A stretch of DNA of 64,000 bases from Hyphomicrobiales bacterium. GTDB taxonomy: Bacteria > Pseudomonadota > Alphaproteobacteria > Rhizobiales > Beijerinckiaceae. The stretch's first letter is position 1; every line of letters starts with the position of its first letter. The notes beneath the pieces are model-generated. The model searched no databases, was not told the origin of the DNA, and was given only the letters and a program-made list of their open reading frames with translations. Both the position numbers and the translations under genes were made by a program. The DNA lies in contig JAGXAN010000004.1 of NCBI GenBank assembly GCA_019075865.1, positions 186,001-250,000 of the forward strand, given 5' to 3'. This document shows, piece after piece, positions 37,869 through 46,531 of this stretch.

Positions 37869-38337
37869 AAATCGCACAGCTTTCAGAATGCAAGGCGTTC
37901 AGCAAGAATCCTCTGGCCAAACAGCCGCTCCCGGAACCAACCAATCCATTAACGATTATTAACCTCTTTTATAAACTTTTTCCAGCCCTGACCGCGCGCC
38001 CGCTACAGCTTTTGCGTCAAAAATCACAAAGCTCAGGGAAGGGCTGCGGCAAAGCCGGCATCAGACAGGAAATAGTCGCAAAACGGCGACCAGGTTCCCA
38101 GCGCACACCTGGCGACCTTCACCCACCGACCTTGCAAATTGAGCACAATTTTTGCCGGAAAAATCGTCCAAAAATGCGCGCCGAGCGATGATTGCCATGA
38201 TTTTGTCAATCCAATTTCATCAAATTTACACGCGCGCGGCTTGCATCCAGCGCATGGAGGGCCTAGACGCGCTCAAGAAAATGGGTCAAAGATCACGCTC
38301 TTATGGCCCCCTTTGATACAAAGGCGCGAGTAATTTC
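37869..38337. other. divergent intergenic region, 469 bp, no gene seen
   Basis: The gap lies between the divergent sigma-factor and fabI genes. No tRNA, strong hairpin or credible small gene was found. A 6-bp inverted repeat (CCAGGT/ACCTGG near 38087 and 38106) is too weak to call. A possible fabI promoter is listed separately. The length leaves room for an unrecognised small RNA. Confidence 0.5.
38203..38231 (+). promoter_or_regulatory. possible fabI promoter
   Basis: TTGTCA (38203-38208), a 17-nt spacer and TTACAC (38226-38231) are positioned about 105 bases before the fabI ATG. The -10 match is only partial. Confidence 0.3.
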
Positions 38338-39192
38338 ATGGATCAAACGAATATACCTCCCTCTGGACAGGCCGAGACGGCCGCCCAATTCAGCCACCTG
38401 CTCGCTGGCAAGCGCGGGTTGATCATGGGCGTTGCCAATAATCGCTCCATTGCTTGGGGTATTGCCAAGGCGGCCCATGCCGCAGGGGCACAATTGGCTT
38501 TCACCTATCAAGGAGAAGCATTGGAGAAGCGGGTTCGCCCGCTCGCGGCGGAAGTCGATGGCAAGATTGTCGGCCATTGCGATGTCACCGATGGCGCAAC
38601 CATCGACGCCGTGTTTGCAGAAGTCGAGGCAATGTGGGGTGGCCTTGATTTCATCGTCCATTGCATCGCGTTTTCCGACAAAGACCAACTCACCGGCCGA
38701 TATATCGAGACGACGCAGGATAATTTTGCCAATTCGCTGCTCATCTCCTGCTACTCGTTTACCGCTGTTGCCCAGCGTGCCGAAAAGCTGATGCACAAAG
38801 GCGGGTCGATGCTGACCCTCACCTATTACGGTGCCGAAAAATGGATGCCCCATTATAATGTCATGGGCGTTGCCAAGGCGGCACTCGAAGCCAGCGTGCG
38901 TTACCTGGCCGCTGATCTGGGAGAAAAGAACATTCGCGTCAACGCGATCTCTGCTGGCCCGATCAAGACCCTTGCCGCGTCCGGTATTGGTGATTTCCGC
39001 TACATCCTGCGCTGGAATGAATATAATGCGCCGCTGCGTCGCACTGTAACCACCGAAGAAGTGGGCGAGACCGCAGTTTATCTTCTTTCTCCCATGTCGC
39101 GGGGCGTGACTGGCGAAATTTTGCATGTCGACGCCGGCTATCACGTCGTTGGCATGAAAAACCCCACAGCTCCAGACATAACCGTCGCCTGA
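38338..39192 (+). CDS. fabI: enoyl-[acyl-carrier-protein] reductase (NADH)
   Basis: FabI performs the last reduction of the type II fatty-acid elongation cycle. The 284-residue product has the FabI-style cofactor start GLIMGVANNRSIAWGIAKA, the LTYYGAEKWMPHYNVMGVAKAALE block with the Tyr-x6-Lys-type catalytic pair, and GPIKTLAASGI near the substrate lid. It is followed by the histidine phosphatase gene, 37 bp on, as in other rhizobia. Confidence 0.96.
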   Translation: MDQTNIPPSGQAETAAQFSHLLAGKRGLIMGVANNRSIAWGIAKAAHAAGAQLAFTYQGEALEKRVRPLAAEVDGKIVGHCDVTDGATIDAVFAEVEAMWGGLDFIVHCIAFSDKDQLTGRYIETTQDNFANSLLISCYSFTAVAQRAEKLMHKGGSMLTLTYYGAEKWMPHYNVMGVAKAALEASVRYLAADLGEKNIRVNAISAGPIKTLAASGIGDFRYILRWNEYNAPLRRTVTTEEVGETAVYLLSPMSRGVTGEILHVDAGYHVVGMKNPTAPDITVA

Positions 39193-39229
39193 TCGCGATA
39201 CCCCTCCATTTCCACGATTTGAATCAGCG

Positions 39230-39820
39230 ATGGATACAGAACTTGCCTATCGGCTGATTTTTCTGCGTCATGGCCAGACCGACTGGAATGTGGAAGAACG
39301 ACTGCAAGGCCAACGCGACATTCCGCTAAATGGCATCGGCCGCGATCAGGCTGCCAGTGCCGGACGCTCCTGCAAGCCCTGGCTGGAGAGCGATCTGAAT
39401 TTCCTTTGTTCGCCGCTGCAGCGCACGCGCGAAACCATGACCATTGCCCGGCAGGCCATGGGTTTGCAGCCCAGCCCTTTTGCGACGGATGATCGCCTGA
39501 AGGAAATATCCTTTGGCGACTGGGAAGGCATGACTTGGGGCGAAATCGAGAAGGCTGATCCAGCGCGTGCCAATGCCCGCGACGCCGACAAATGGGGCTA
39601 CGCACCGCCCGGCGGTGAAAGCTATGTGATGCTGGCAGAACGCATCAAGCCAGTATTGGCGGAATTGTCGGCAGATACGCTCATTGTCTCGCACGGAGGC
39701 GTCGCGCGCGCGCTGATGGCACTGATCGGCGGCGTTTCGCCCAAACGCGCACCGCTACTCAACGTCTATCAAGGCCGGCCGCTGGTTTTCGAGGGAGGGC
39801 GATGCAAATGGTATTCCTGA
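39230..39820 (+). CDS. histidine phosphatase family (phosphoglycerate mutase-like) protein
   Basis: The 196-residue protein has the catalytic RHG motif in IFLRHGQTDWNVEERLQGQRD, a second arginine in SPLQRTRETM and the C-terminal His in LIVSHGGVARAL. It hydrolyses or transfers phosphate from small substrates; the small size and missing lid point to a phosphatase rather than a true glycolytic mutase. In related genomes this gene normally leads directly to aroC, but here a 4.2-kb NRPS-like gene comes between. Confidence 0.9.
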   Translation: MDTELAYRLIFLRHGQTDWNVEERLQGQRDIPLNGIGRDQAASAGRSCKPWLESDLNFLCSPLQRTRETMTIARQAMGLQPSPFATDDRLKEISFGDWEGMTWGEIEKADPARANARDADKWGYAPPGGESYVMLAERIKPVLAELSADTLIVSHGGVARALMALIGGVSPKRAPLLNVYQGRPLVFEGGRCKWYS

Positions 39821-40055
39821 CAGCGCCGTTCATCGGACATTCAGCCGCCCGCGCCCATACAGCGGGTTGCAATTTACGCAGAATATTTTTGCACGTTGTG
39901 CTTGCAATACTGGAATATGTGCAATCAATCGTGGCCATTCCTGCCGGGTGTCTCCGGGCGGAAAGCTGGCGGGGGGGCGCTCTCTGGCGCAATGTCTTGG
40001 GGTTTCAGGGCAATAACCGTGGGCGCTGGCTGGATATCAGATCGGAACAGGCAAA

Positions 40056-43000
40056 GTGTCGTCCATTCAAAATGCAAAATCTGCAGCAGACAGTGCTGAA
40101 TCCCTTGCCAGCGTATCGCACAAGGGGGCGCAAGTCGTGAATTTGCACAGTTCCGCGCCCATAGGCGGCGACTCCACCACAACGTCAAAAGCCCTGCTTG
40201 TCGGGCCGGTGATGCCCGAATTGATCCGCGATGAACTGCTGGCCGAAATCTTTGCCGCCACGGTGGAGAAATTCGCGACCAAAACAGCCATGATCGGGGA
40301 CGGCGTCCGCCTTTCCTATCAGGAGGTCGACGCCGAGGCTTTGCGGATCGCGCGCGGCCTGCTGCGCAATGGCATTGGCCCGGGCAAGGTAGTTGGCCTC
40401 TGGTTTGCGCGTGGCACCGAGCTTTTGATCGCCCAGATCGCTGTGGCCAAGACCGGCGCGGCCTGGCTGCCTTTTGATGCCGACGCCCCGTTGGACCGCA
40501 TCAAGGTCTGCCTCGACGACGCGGAAGCTGGCATGTTGCTGGCGAGCACCGCCCATGCCACCAAGGCGCATGATTTTGGCATGAACTGCGCCGTTCACGC
40601 CCCCGCTTCCCTAATTGATGACACCGATCAGCGCGCTGTCGATGCCCGCGCACTGGGCGCAACGCCCGCGCATCCGGCCTATATGATTTACACGTCGGGT
40701 TCGACTGGCACGCCAAAAGGCATCGTCATCAGCCAGAGCAATATCTGCCATTATTTGCGCTCCGCCAACGTCATTTACGGCCTCAACGCGCAGGACGTGG
40801 TGTTTCAGGGCGCTTCCGTTGCTTTCGATTTGTCGATGGAAGAAATCTGGGTGCCTTATCTGGTGGGGGCGACGCTGTTTGTAGCCACGCCCGCCATGAT
40901 GGGCGACGCCGACAAATTGCCCGAAATCATGGAGAAAGCCGGCGTTACCGTGCTGGATACCGTGCCAACTTTGCTCGGGTTGCTCAACCGTGACATTCCG
41001 GGCCTGCGGATTATCATTCTGGGCGGCGAGGCTTGCCCGCCAACCCTCGCCAATAACTGGTGCCGCGCCGGACGCAGCATTTTCAACTCCTATGGCCCCA
41101 CCGAGGCGACCGTTGTCGCCACCATTGCTGAAGTGCGCCCCGGTGAACCCGTGACCATCGGCGGCCCCATCCCCAATTACACCTGCTATGTTGCCGATGA
41201 CAGCCTCAACCTGCTCGATGTCGGCGTTGAGGGCGAATTGCTGATCGGCGGCCCCGGCGTCGCGCAAGGCTATTTGAAGCGGCCGGAACTGACGGCAGAG
41301 AAATTTGTCGCCAACCCATTCAACAAGTCGGGCTCAGACCAGATCCTTTATCGCTCCGGCGATGCGGTTGCCATTGACAGTGCCGGTAACATCGCCTTCC
41401 GCGGCCGCATAGACGATCAGGTCAAGATCCGGGGGTTCCGGGTCGAGCTTGGCGAAATCGAGAACAAGATTGCCGATTTTGATGTGGTTTCGCAAGCGGC
41501 AGTCGTGCTGCGCCACGACGAAGGCATGGATCAACTGGTGGCCTTCATCGTGCCCAAACGCACCGGGCCGGCCGGCCGCAACCTCGACGCCAAGGTCATG
41601 CGCGCCGATTTGAAAGGCCAGTTACCCGGTTACATGGTGCCAGCCCGATTTGAGATGGTGGATGAATTGCCGCGACTGTCCTCCGGCAAGGTCAACCGCA
41701 ACGCCCTCAAAAAGGCAGTGCTGCAAACCATCCTTGTGACCGAGGAGCAGGAAGAGCCGCATACCCCGACCGAAGCCATCCTCCTGAGTGCTGCCAAAAA
41801 GACCTTGCCGCCGCAGGCCATCGCCTTTGACGCTGACTTTTTCACCGATCTTGGCGGCCATTCGCTTATTGCTGCGCGCTTTGTTTCCATCGTTCGCGAG
41901 ACGCCGCAATTTGCAGGGATCACCCTTCAGGATGTCTATGTTTCGCGCAATCTGCGGGCCATGGCGGCGATGCTGGACAAGAAGTTCAGCCATTCTGGCC
42001 CACCCAAAGACCTGAGTTTTGTTCCGCCGCCTTTGAGCCGCCGCTTTTTCTGCGGCTTGGCGCAGATTTGCAGTCTGCCATTCCTGTTCGCCTTGATGAA
42101 TGCCCAATGGCTCAGCGTGTTCGTCAGCTTCATGCTGTTCACCGGCACTGATGCGAGCTTGCTGCAGGAGACTTTCTCGCTGCTTGGCATTTATATCTTT
42201 GTGCATTTTGCCACCGTCCTGGTGGCTGTAGCTGGCAAATGGGCGATTTTGGGGCGCACGCGCCCCGGTCGCTATCCGCTTTGGGGCACCTATTATTTCC
42301 GCTGGTGGTTCTCGCAAGCCCTGCTGGATCTGGCACATATCGGCTGGCTCCAGGGCACGCCCCTGATGCGCTATTTCCTCAATTCGCTGGGTGCCAACAT
42401 CGGTGCCGATTGCTTGATGGCGGAAATGGACGCGGGCGCCTTTGACCTGATCACCATTGGTGCCGGCACCTCGACCGGCGGCAAACTGATTCTCGCCAAT
42501 GCCCGCGTTGAAGGCAATGAATTGATCATCGGCAGCATAACCATCGGTGCCGATTGCCTGATCGGTTCGTCCTGCGTCATAGAAAATGATGTGGTCATCG
42601 GGGATCACGCCGAGATCCGCGACATTACCGCGATCCCGACCGGCGCGCGGATTGGTGCCAGCGAAATCTGGGATGGCTCGCCCGGTCGCAAGGTAGGCAT
42701 GGTTGACGTTGCCGCCCTCGATACCCCGCCGGTGGCTTCGCGCTTTGTCAAAGGCGTCCAACTCGCCGTCTATTTCATCATGACCTCTATCATCCCGCCT
42801 TTGGGATTGATGCCGATCCTCCCGGCTTTCTGGCTGTTCGATCATCTTGCCGACTGGATCAACCTGTCACCCGATGACCATACAACCTACCTGTTGACCC
42901 TGCCGATTCTGGCTTGGCCCACCGCTTTTGCCATGATGATTTTCACGGTCAGCTTCATCACGCTGTTGCGCTGGCTGATCCTGCCAGCGGTGCGCGAGGG

Positions 43001-44222
43001 AAAATATTCGATCTACTCTCATTTTTACCTGCGCAAGTGGATCGTCGCTTTCATGAGCGAGATCACGCTGGACGTGCTCACCTCGCTTTACGCCACGGTC
43101 TATATGCGGGCCTGGTATCGCCTGATGGGTTCGAAAATCGGAAAGGGTTCCGAAATTTCCACCAACTTTGCCGGCCGTTATGACCTGGTAGAAATTGGCG
43201 ACAAATGTTTCATCGCCGATGAAGTCGTGATGGGCGACGATGACGTCCGCCGTGGCTGGATGACGCTCAAACGTCTGCGCACGGGTTCGCAGGTGTTTAT
43301 TGGCAATAGCGGCCTTGTGCCCAGTGGTGCCGATATTCCCGATGGCGTGCTGATTGGCATCAAATCCAAGCCCCCGGCCAATGAATTGATGAGCCCTGGT
43401 GACACCTGGCTTGGTTCGCCGCCGATGAAATTGCCGGTTCGCCAGCGTTTCGATGGGGGTGGTGCCAATTGGACCTATGAACCAACTTTGGCCAAGCGCA
43501 TCCTGCGTGCGCTCTTTGAGGCGACCCGCGCCTCCATGCCAACCATGTTGTCCATTACCTTCGGTTCATGGCTCGTTGATTTGATCAGCCAGCCCTTGAT
43601 CGACGGCGATTACATGAGCGTGTTTGGCCTGTATCTGCTGGCCTCCTTTGGCATGTCGACCATGCTGACCATTGTCGTCATTATCATTAAATGGACGACG
43701 ATGGGCCGCTACGAGCCTTGCGCCAAGCCGATGTGGTCGTGGTGGGCGATGAGCACTGAAGCGGTAGCGGTTCTGCACTTCGATCTGGCGGGCAAATCGC
43801 TGCTCGGCCATTTGCAGGGCACACCGTTCCTGCCGTGGGTATTGCGGCTTTATGGCGTGAAAACCGGCAAGGGCATCTATATGGATTCGGCCGATATTAC
43901 CGAATTTGACTGCGTGTCCATTGGCGATTTTGTCTCGCTAAATACTGGCTCGGCCCTGCAAACCCACCTTTATGAAGACCGTGTCATGAAGGTTGGCCGC
44001 GTTTCGGTCGCCAGGGGTGTCACGGTTGGGTCGGGGGCGACAGTGCTTTATGACACGGTGGTCTCCGAATATGCCCGTCTTGGCCCTCTGACTTTGGTGA
44101 TGAAGGGCGAGTCCATTCCCGCCAACAGCGAGTGGATTGGCATTCCAGCCGAACCGCGCGAAATGTCGGACGTGGAAACCATTGCCCTCAATGCGCAGGA
44201 TTTGCGTGTTGCCGCTTCCTGA
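40056..44222 (+). CDS. Pls/PosA-type non-ribosomal peptide synthetase-like protein (A-T-[TM-LbH]x3)
   Basis: The 1388-residue protein begins with an adenylation domain (about 60-552): YTSGSTGTPKG at 212-222, NSYGPTE at 344-350, RGRIDDQVKIRG at 449-460 and the A10 lysine K545. A carrier domain follows with LGGHS and the phosphopantetheine Ser603. The remaining half has no condensation or thioesterase domain. It holds three units, each with membrane helices (about 664-733, 898-980, 1156-1213) and a hexapeptide-repeat left-handed helix (about 779-880, 1024-1125, 1262-1365). This is the plan of epsilon-poly-lysine synthetase Pls and PosA-like enzymes, which activate an amino acid and polymerise it at the membrane. 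The product here is unknown. Start is GTG with a weak GGAACAGG site; later starts are possible. Confidence 0.88.
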   Translation: MSSIQNAKSAADSAESLASVSHKGAQVVNLHSSAPIGGDSTTTSKALLVGPVMPELIRDELLAEIFAATVEKFATKTAMIGDGVRLSYQEVDAEALRIARGLLRNGIGPGKVVGLWFARGTELLIAQIAVAKTGAAWLPFDADAPLDRIKVCLDDAEAGMLLASTAHATKAHDFGMNCAVHAPASLIDDTDQRAVDARALGATPAHPAYMIYTSGSTGTPKGIVISQSNICHYLRSANVIYGLNAQDVVFQGASVAFDLSMEEIWVPYLVGATLFVATPAMMGDADKLPEIMEKAGVTVLDTVPTLLGLLNRDIPGLRIIILGGEACPPTLANNWCRAGRSIFNSYGPTEATVVATIAEVRPGEPVTIGGPIPNYTCYVADDSLNLLDVGVEGELLIGGPGVAQGYLKRPELTAEKFVANPFNKSGSDQILYRSGDAVAIDSAGNIAFRGRIDDQVKIRGFRVELGEIENKIADFDVVSQAAVVLRHDEGMDQLVAFIVPKRTGPAGRNLDAKVMRADLKGQLPGYMVPARFEMVDELPRLSSGKVNRNALKKAVLQTILVTEEQEEPHTPTEAILLSAAKKTLPPQAIAFDADFFTDLGGHSLIAARFVSIVRETPQFAGITLQDVYVSRNLRAMAAMLDKKFSHSGPPKDLSFVPPPLSRRFFCGLAQICSLPFLFALMNAQWLSVFVSFMLFTGTDASLLQETFSLLGIYIFVHFATVLVAVAGKWAILGRTRPGRYPLWGTYYFRWWFSQALLDLAHIGWLQGTPLMRYFLNSLGANIGADCLMAEMDAGAFDLITIGAGTSTGGKLILANARVEGNELIIGSITIGADCLIGSSCVIENDVVIGDHAEIRDITAIPTGARIGASEIWDGSPGRKVGMVDVAALDTPPVASRFVKGVQLAVYFIMTSIIPPLGLMPILPAFWLFDHLADWINLSPDDHTTYLLTLPILAWPTAFAMMIFTVSFITLLRWLILPAVREGKYSIYSHFYLRKWIVAFMSEITLDVLTSLYATVYMRAWYRLMGSKIGKGSEISTNFAGRYDLVEIGDKCFIADEVVMGDDDVRRGWMTLKRLRTGSQVFIGNSGLVPSGADIPDGVLIGIKSKPPANELMSPGDTWLGSPPMKLPVRQRFDGGGANWTYEPTLAKRILRALFEATRASMPTMLSITFGSWLVDLISQPLIDGDYMSVFGLYLLASFGMSTMLTIVVIIIKWTTMGRYEPCAKPMWSWWAMSTEAVAVLHFDLAGKSLLGHLQGTPFLPWVLRLYGVKTGKGIYMDSADITEFDCVSIGDFVSLNTGSALQTHLYEDRVMKVGRVSVARGVTVGSGATVLYDTVVSEYARLGPLTLVMKGESIPANSEWIGIPAEPREMSDVETIALNAQDLRVAAS

Positions 44223-44339
44223 TTGCGCTTGCGGTCAGGCAAAGGCAGGGCGCAGGTTGCGCGCATACCACGGATCGATTTGCCATAGATGCGGTTTGCT
44301 CTAAAAGGGGCAATATCAAGTTGGGAGCCATTTACCGCA

Positions 44340-45428
44340 ATGTCGCATAATACCTTCGGTCATCTTTTTCGTGTCACAACTTTCGGTGAATCGCATGGGC
44401 TGGCCCTGGGCTGCGTGGTGGATGGCTGCCCGCCGCGCCTGCCGCTGAATGAGGCCGACATTCAGGCGTTTTTAGACCAACGCCGTCCGGGCCAGTCGCG
44501 CTTCACAACCCAGCGTCAGGAGCCCGATCAAGTCAAGATTCTATCGGGCGTGTTTACCGATCCCGAAACCTCGGCGCAGGTAACCACCGGAACCCCGATT
44601 GCCCTGCTCATTGAGAATGTCGATCAGCGCTCCAAGGATTACAGCGAGATCGCGCAGAAATTCCGGCCCGGTCACGCCGATTACACCTATGAGGCCAAAT
44701 ATGGCATCCGCGACTATCGCGGCGGCGGGCGCTCCTCGGCACGCGAGACCGCAGCCCGCGTTGCCGCCGGGGCCATTGCCCGCCGCGTCATCCCGCAGGT
44801 GACAATTCGCGGCGCACTCGTGCAGATGGGCCCGCACAAGATCAACCGTGCCAATTGGGATTGGGCGGCAGTCAACCAGAACCCGTTCTTTTGCCCCGAC
44901 GCCGAGGCAGCTGCCTTTTTTGAAACCTATCTCGATGGCATTCGCAAATCAGGTTCCTCGATCGGCGCGGTGATTGAAGTGGTGGCCGAAGGGGTTCCTG
45001 CCGGCTGGGGTGCCCCGGTTTACGCCAAACTCGACAGCGAAATCGCCAGCGCCCTGATGAGCATCAATGCGGTGAAGGGCGTTGAAATCGGGGATGGATT
45101 TGCCGCAGCCGAACTGACCGGCGAGGCCAATGCCGACGAAATGCGGGCTGGCAATGATGGCGCGCCCCGCTTTCTGTCCAACCATGCCGGTGGCGTTCTG
45201 GGCGGCATCGCCACTGGCCAGCCGATTGTGGCGCGTTTTGCGGTAAAGCCGACTTCCTCCATTTTGGCACCGCGGCTGACGGTGGACAAATCCGGAGCCG
45301 AAACCGACATCCGCACCAAGGGCCGTCATGACCCCTGCGTCGGTATTCGTGCGGTGCCGGTGGGCGAAGCCATGCTCGCCTGCGTGCTGGCGGACGCATT
45401 TTTGCGCCATCGCGGACAAGTGGGCTAG
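44340..45428 (+). CDS. aroC: chorismate synthase
   Basis: AroC makes chorismate from 5-enolpyruvylshikimate-3-phosphate with reduced FMN. The 362-residue product starts [20 protein letters not shown], and contains [44 protein letters not shown] and the late [19 protein letters not shown] (here KGRHDPC). All conserved blocks are intact. It lies 117 bp after the NRPS-like gene on the same strand. Confidence 0.97.
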   Translation: MSHNTFGHLFRVTTFGESHGLALGCVVDGCPPRLPLNEADIQAFLDQRRPGQSRFTTQRQEPDQVKILSGVFTDPETSAQVTTGTPIALLIENVDQRSKDYSEIAQKFRPGHADYTYEAKYGIRDYRGGGRSSARETAARVAAGAIARRVIPQVTIRGALVQMGPHKINRANWDWAAVNQNPFFCPDAEAAAFFETYLDGIRKSGSSIGAVIEVVAEGVPAGWGAPVYAKLDSEIASALMSINAVKGVEIGDGFAAAELTGEANADEMRAGNDGAPRFLSNHAGGVLGGIATGQPIVARFAVKPTSSILAPRLTVDKSGAETDIRTKGRHDPCVGIRAVPVGEAMLACVLADAFLRHRGQVG

Positions 45429-45463
45429 CCCTGCAAGCCGCTTCATAAAGAAAAGTGGTTGCG

Positions 45464-46135
45464 TTACGGCGTGGCCGCCGTATCTGACGCGATTTTGCGT
45501 AAAGCGCCCTTGTTTTTGAGGGAAACAACGCCGCGCCCCAACTCCACCCAGCCCTGTTTGGCAAAATGAGCCAGGTTGCGGCTCACCACTTCGCGCGCCG
45601 TGCCAATATCGCGCGCCAAAGTCTCGTGGGTGGCGTGGACCAAAATGCCGGGTTGCCCAAGCTGCAGCAGCCGATGCGCCAGGCGCTGGTCAATTCGCTC
45701 ATTGACTATGGCCCCGACCGCCGCCGCAATTTCAATGATGCGCCGTCCCTGACTGGCAAATATGTGGTTGCGAAAGCTTGCCGCCTTTTCGAGAAGTTCC
45801 TGAAACAGGCTGTCGGTAATGCGCACAATGCGGGCCGAAGTCTCAGCGCGGGCACTGGCAAAATACTGGGTCTTGCCCAGCAAAGCAGCCGTCGTCACGA
45901 CGCAGGAATCGCCGCTTTCCAGCCGATAGAGCAGGGTTTCCTTGCCCTGTGGCCCCATTACATCAACACGCACGACCCCGGCGCATAACACAATATAATG
46001 GGTGCAACCATCGCCGGGTTGAAACAGCACGGTTCCAGCCTCGACTGTAAAGGGAGCCTCACCGCGCACCAACGCGGTCCGCAAATGGGGCTCCAATCCT
46101 TCGAGCCATTCAAACTGATCGATCCAATCGCTCAT
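45464..46135 (-). CDS. Crp/Fnr family transcriptional regulator
   Basis: The 223-residue regulator has an N-terminal cyclic-nucleotide-type beta-roll (FTVEAGTVLFQPGDGCTHY, LYRLESGDSCVVTTAALLG) and a C-terminal HTH (THETLARDIGTAREVVSRNLAHF). It lacks the four-cysteine cluster of oxygen-sensing FNR. The GDSCVVTT segment with its conserved Cys is typical of a branch found beside rhodanese and DUF2892 genes. It is co-oriented with a DUF2892 gene 26 bp upstream and could bind the TGTGA-N5-TCACA site in front of that gene. The start ATG has only a weak ribosome site. Confidence 0.87.
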   Translation of the reverse strand: MSDWIDQFEWLEGLEPHLRTALVRGEAPFTVEAGTVLFQPGDGCTHYIVLCAGVVRVDVMGPQGKETLLYRLESGDSCVVTTAALLGKTQYFASARAETSARIVRITDSLFQELLEKAASFRNHIFASQGRRIIEIAAAVGAIVNERIDQRLAHRLLQLGQPGILVHATHETLARDIGTAREVVSRNLAHFAKQGWVELGRGVVSLKNKGALRKIASDTAATP

Positions 46136-46161
46136 CTGCCTGGCATTGCGTCCCTGTTGGC

Positions 46162-46368
46162 CTACTTCGCCAACTTGCAGGTGCGGATTCCGAATATCGA
46201 ATAGAGCGGGCAAGAACTCATCAAGCCGGTAGCCAGCAGAATGACACCAATGATGCCAACGATCCACATTCCGGCGCCCGCCTGCATTGTGTAGGCGTAA
46301 TATAAGGCGACCAGACCGACGACGATGCGGATGATCCGATCCACGCTTCCAACATTTGTATTGAACAT
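46162..46368 (-). CDS. DUF2892 (YgaP-like) membrane protein
   Basis: The 68-residue product has two hydrophobic helices separated by a short turn (RIIRIVVGLVALYYAYTM and MWIVGIIGVILLATGLM) and the ending SSCPLYSIFGIRTC with two Cys, the standard DUF2892 pattern. An AGGAGGC site precedes the ATG. DUF2892 is the membrane part of the rhodanese YgaP. Here it stands alone and is followed by the Crp/Fnr gene, so they are likely one operon. Confidence 0.92.
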   Translation of the reverse strand: MFNTNVGSVDRIIRIVVGLVALYYAYTMQAGAGMWIVGIIGVILLATGLMSSCPLYSIFGIRTCKLAK

Positions 46369-46440
46369 GATAAGCCTCCTGAATTTCAGCGACCTCCCAT
46401 GAGGTCGTGGAATGAACTTACCACCCCACGATTTCACGTC

Positions 46441-46455
46441 TGTGACTCTATCACA
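46441..46455. promoter_or_regulatory. TGTGA-N5-TCACA inverted repeat
   Basis: The 15-bp sequence consists of perfect complementary half-sites TGTGA and TCACA around CTCTA. The half-sites are those of CRP-like proteins, but the spacer is 5 rather than the usual 6. It lies 72 bases upstream of the DUF2892-crp/fnr start and 76 bases before the HTH-ribB start. Confidence 0.55.
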
Positions 46456-46489
46456 AATCGCGCAAAAATTGTAAAGATTCTTTTCAAAC

Positions 46490-46510
46490 AAATTTAGTTG
46501 CACTAAATTT
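46490..46510. promoter_or_regulatory. perfect 9-bp inverted repeat before HTH-ribB
   Basis: AAATTTAGT, TGC, ACTAAATTT forms an exact dyad of 21 bp ending 21 bases before the HTH-RibB start codon. Its size suits a dimeric Cro-like repressor. Confidence 0.6.
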
Positions 46511-46531
46511 TTGTGCGTATTATGCACGCCC

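Noticed and set aside
37933-37956. EcfG-type promoter (GGAAC with downstream CGATT)
   Set aside because: The spacer is 15 and the -10 is CGATTA rather than CGTT, and it points toward fabI, far from the start. Judged a chance match.
39969-39975. G7 run upstream of the NRPS-like gene
   Set aside because: It is shorter than the ggt tract, lies about 80 bases from the start codon, and has no evident link to translation.
46369-46531. FMN riboswitch before ribB
   Set aside because: The gap lacks the conserved RFN-element blocks; only short inverted repeats are present.
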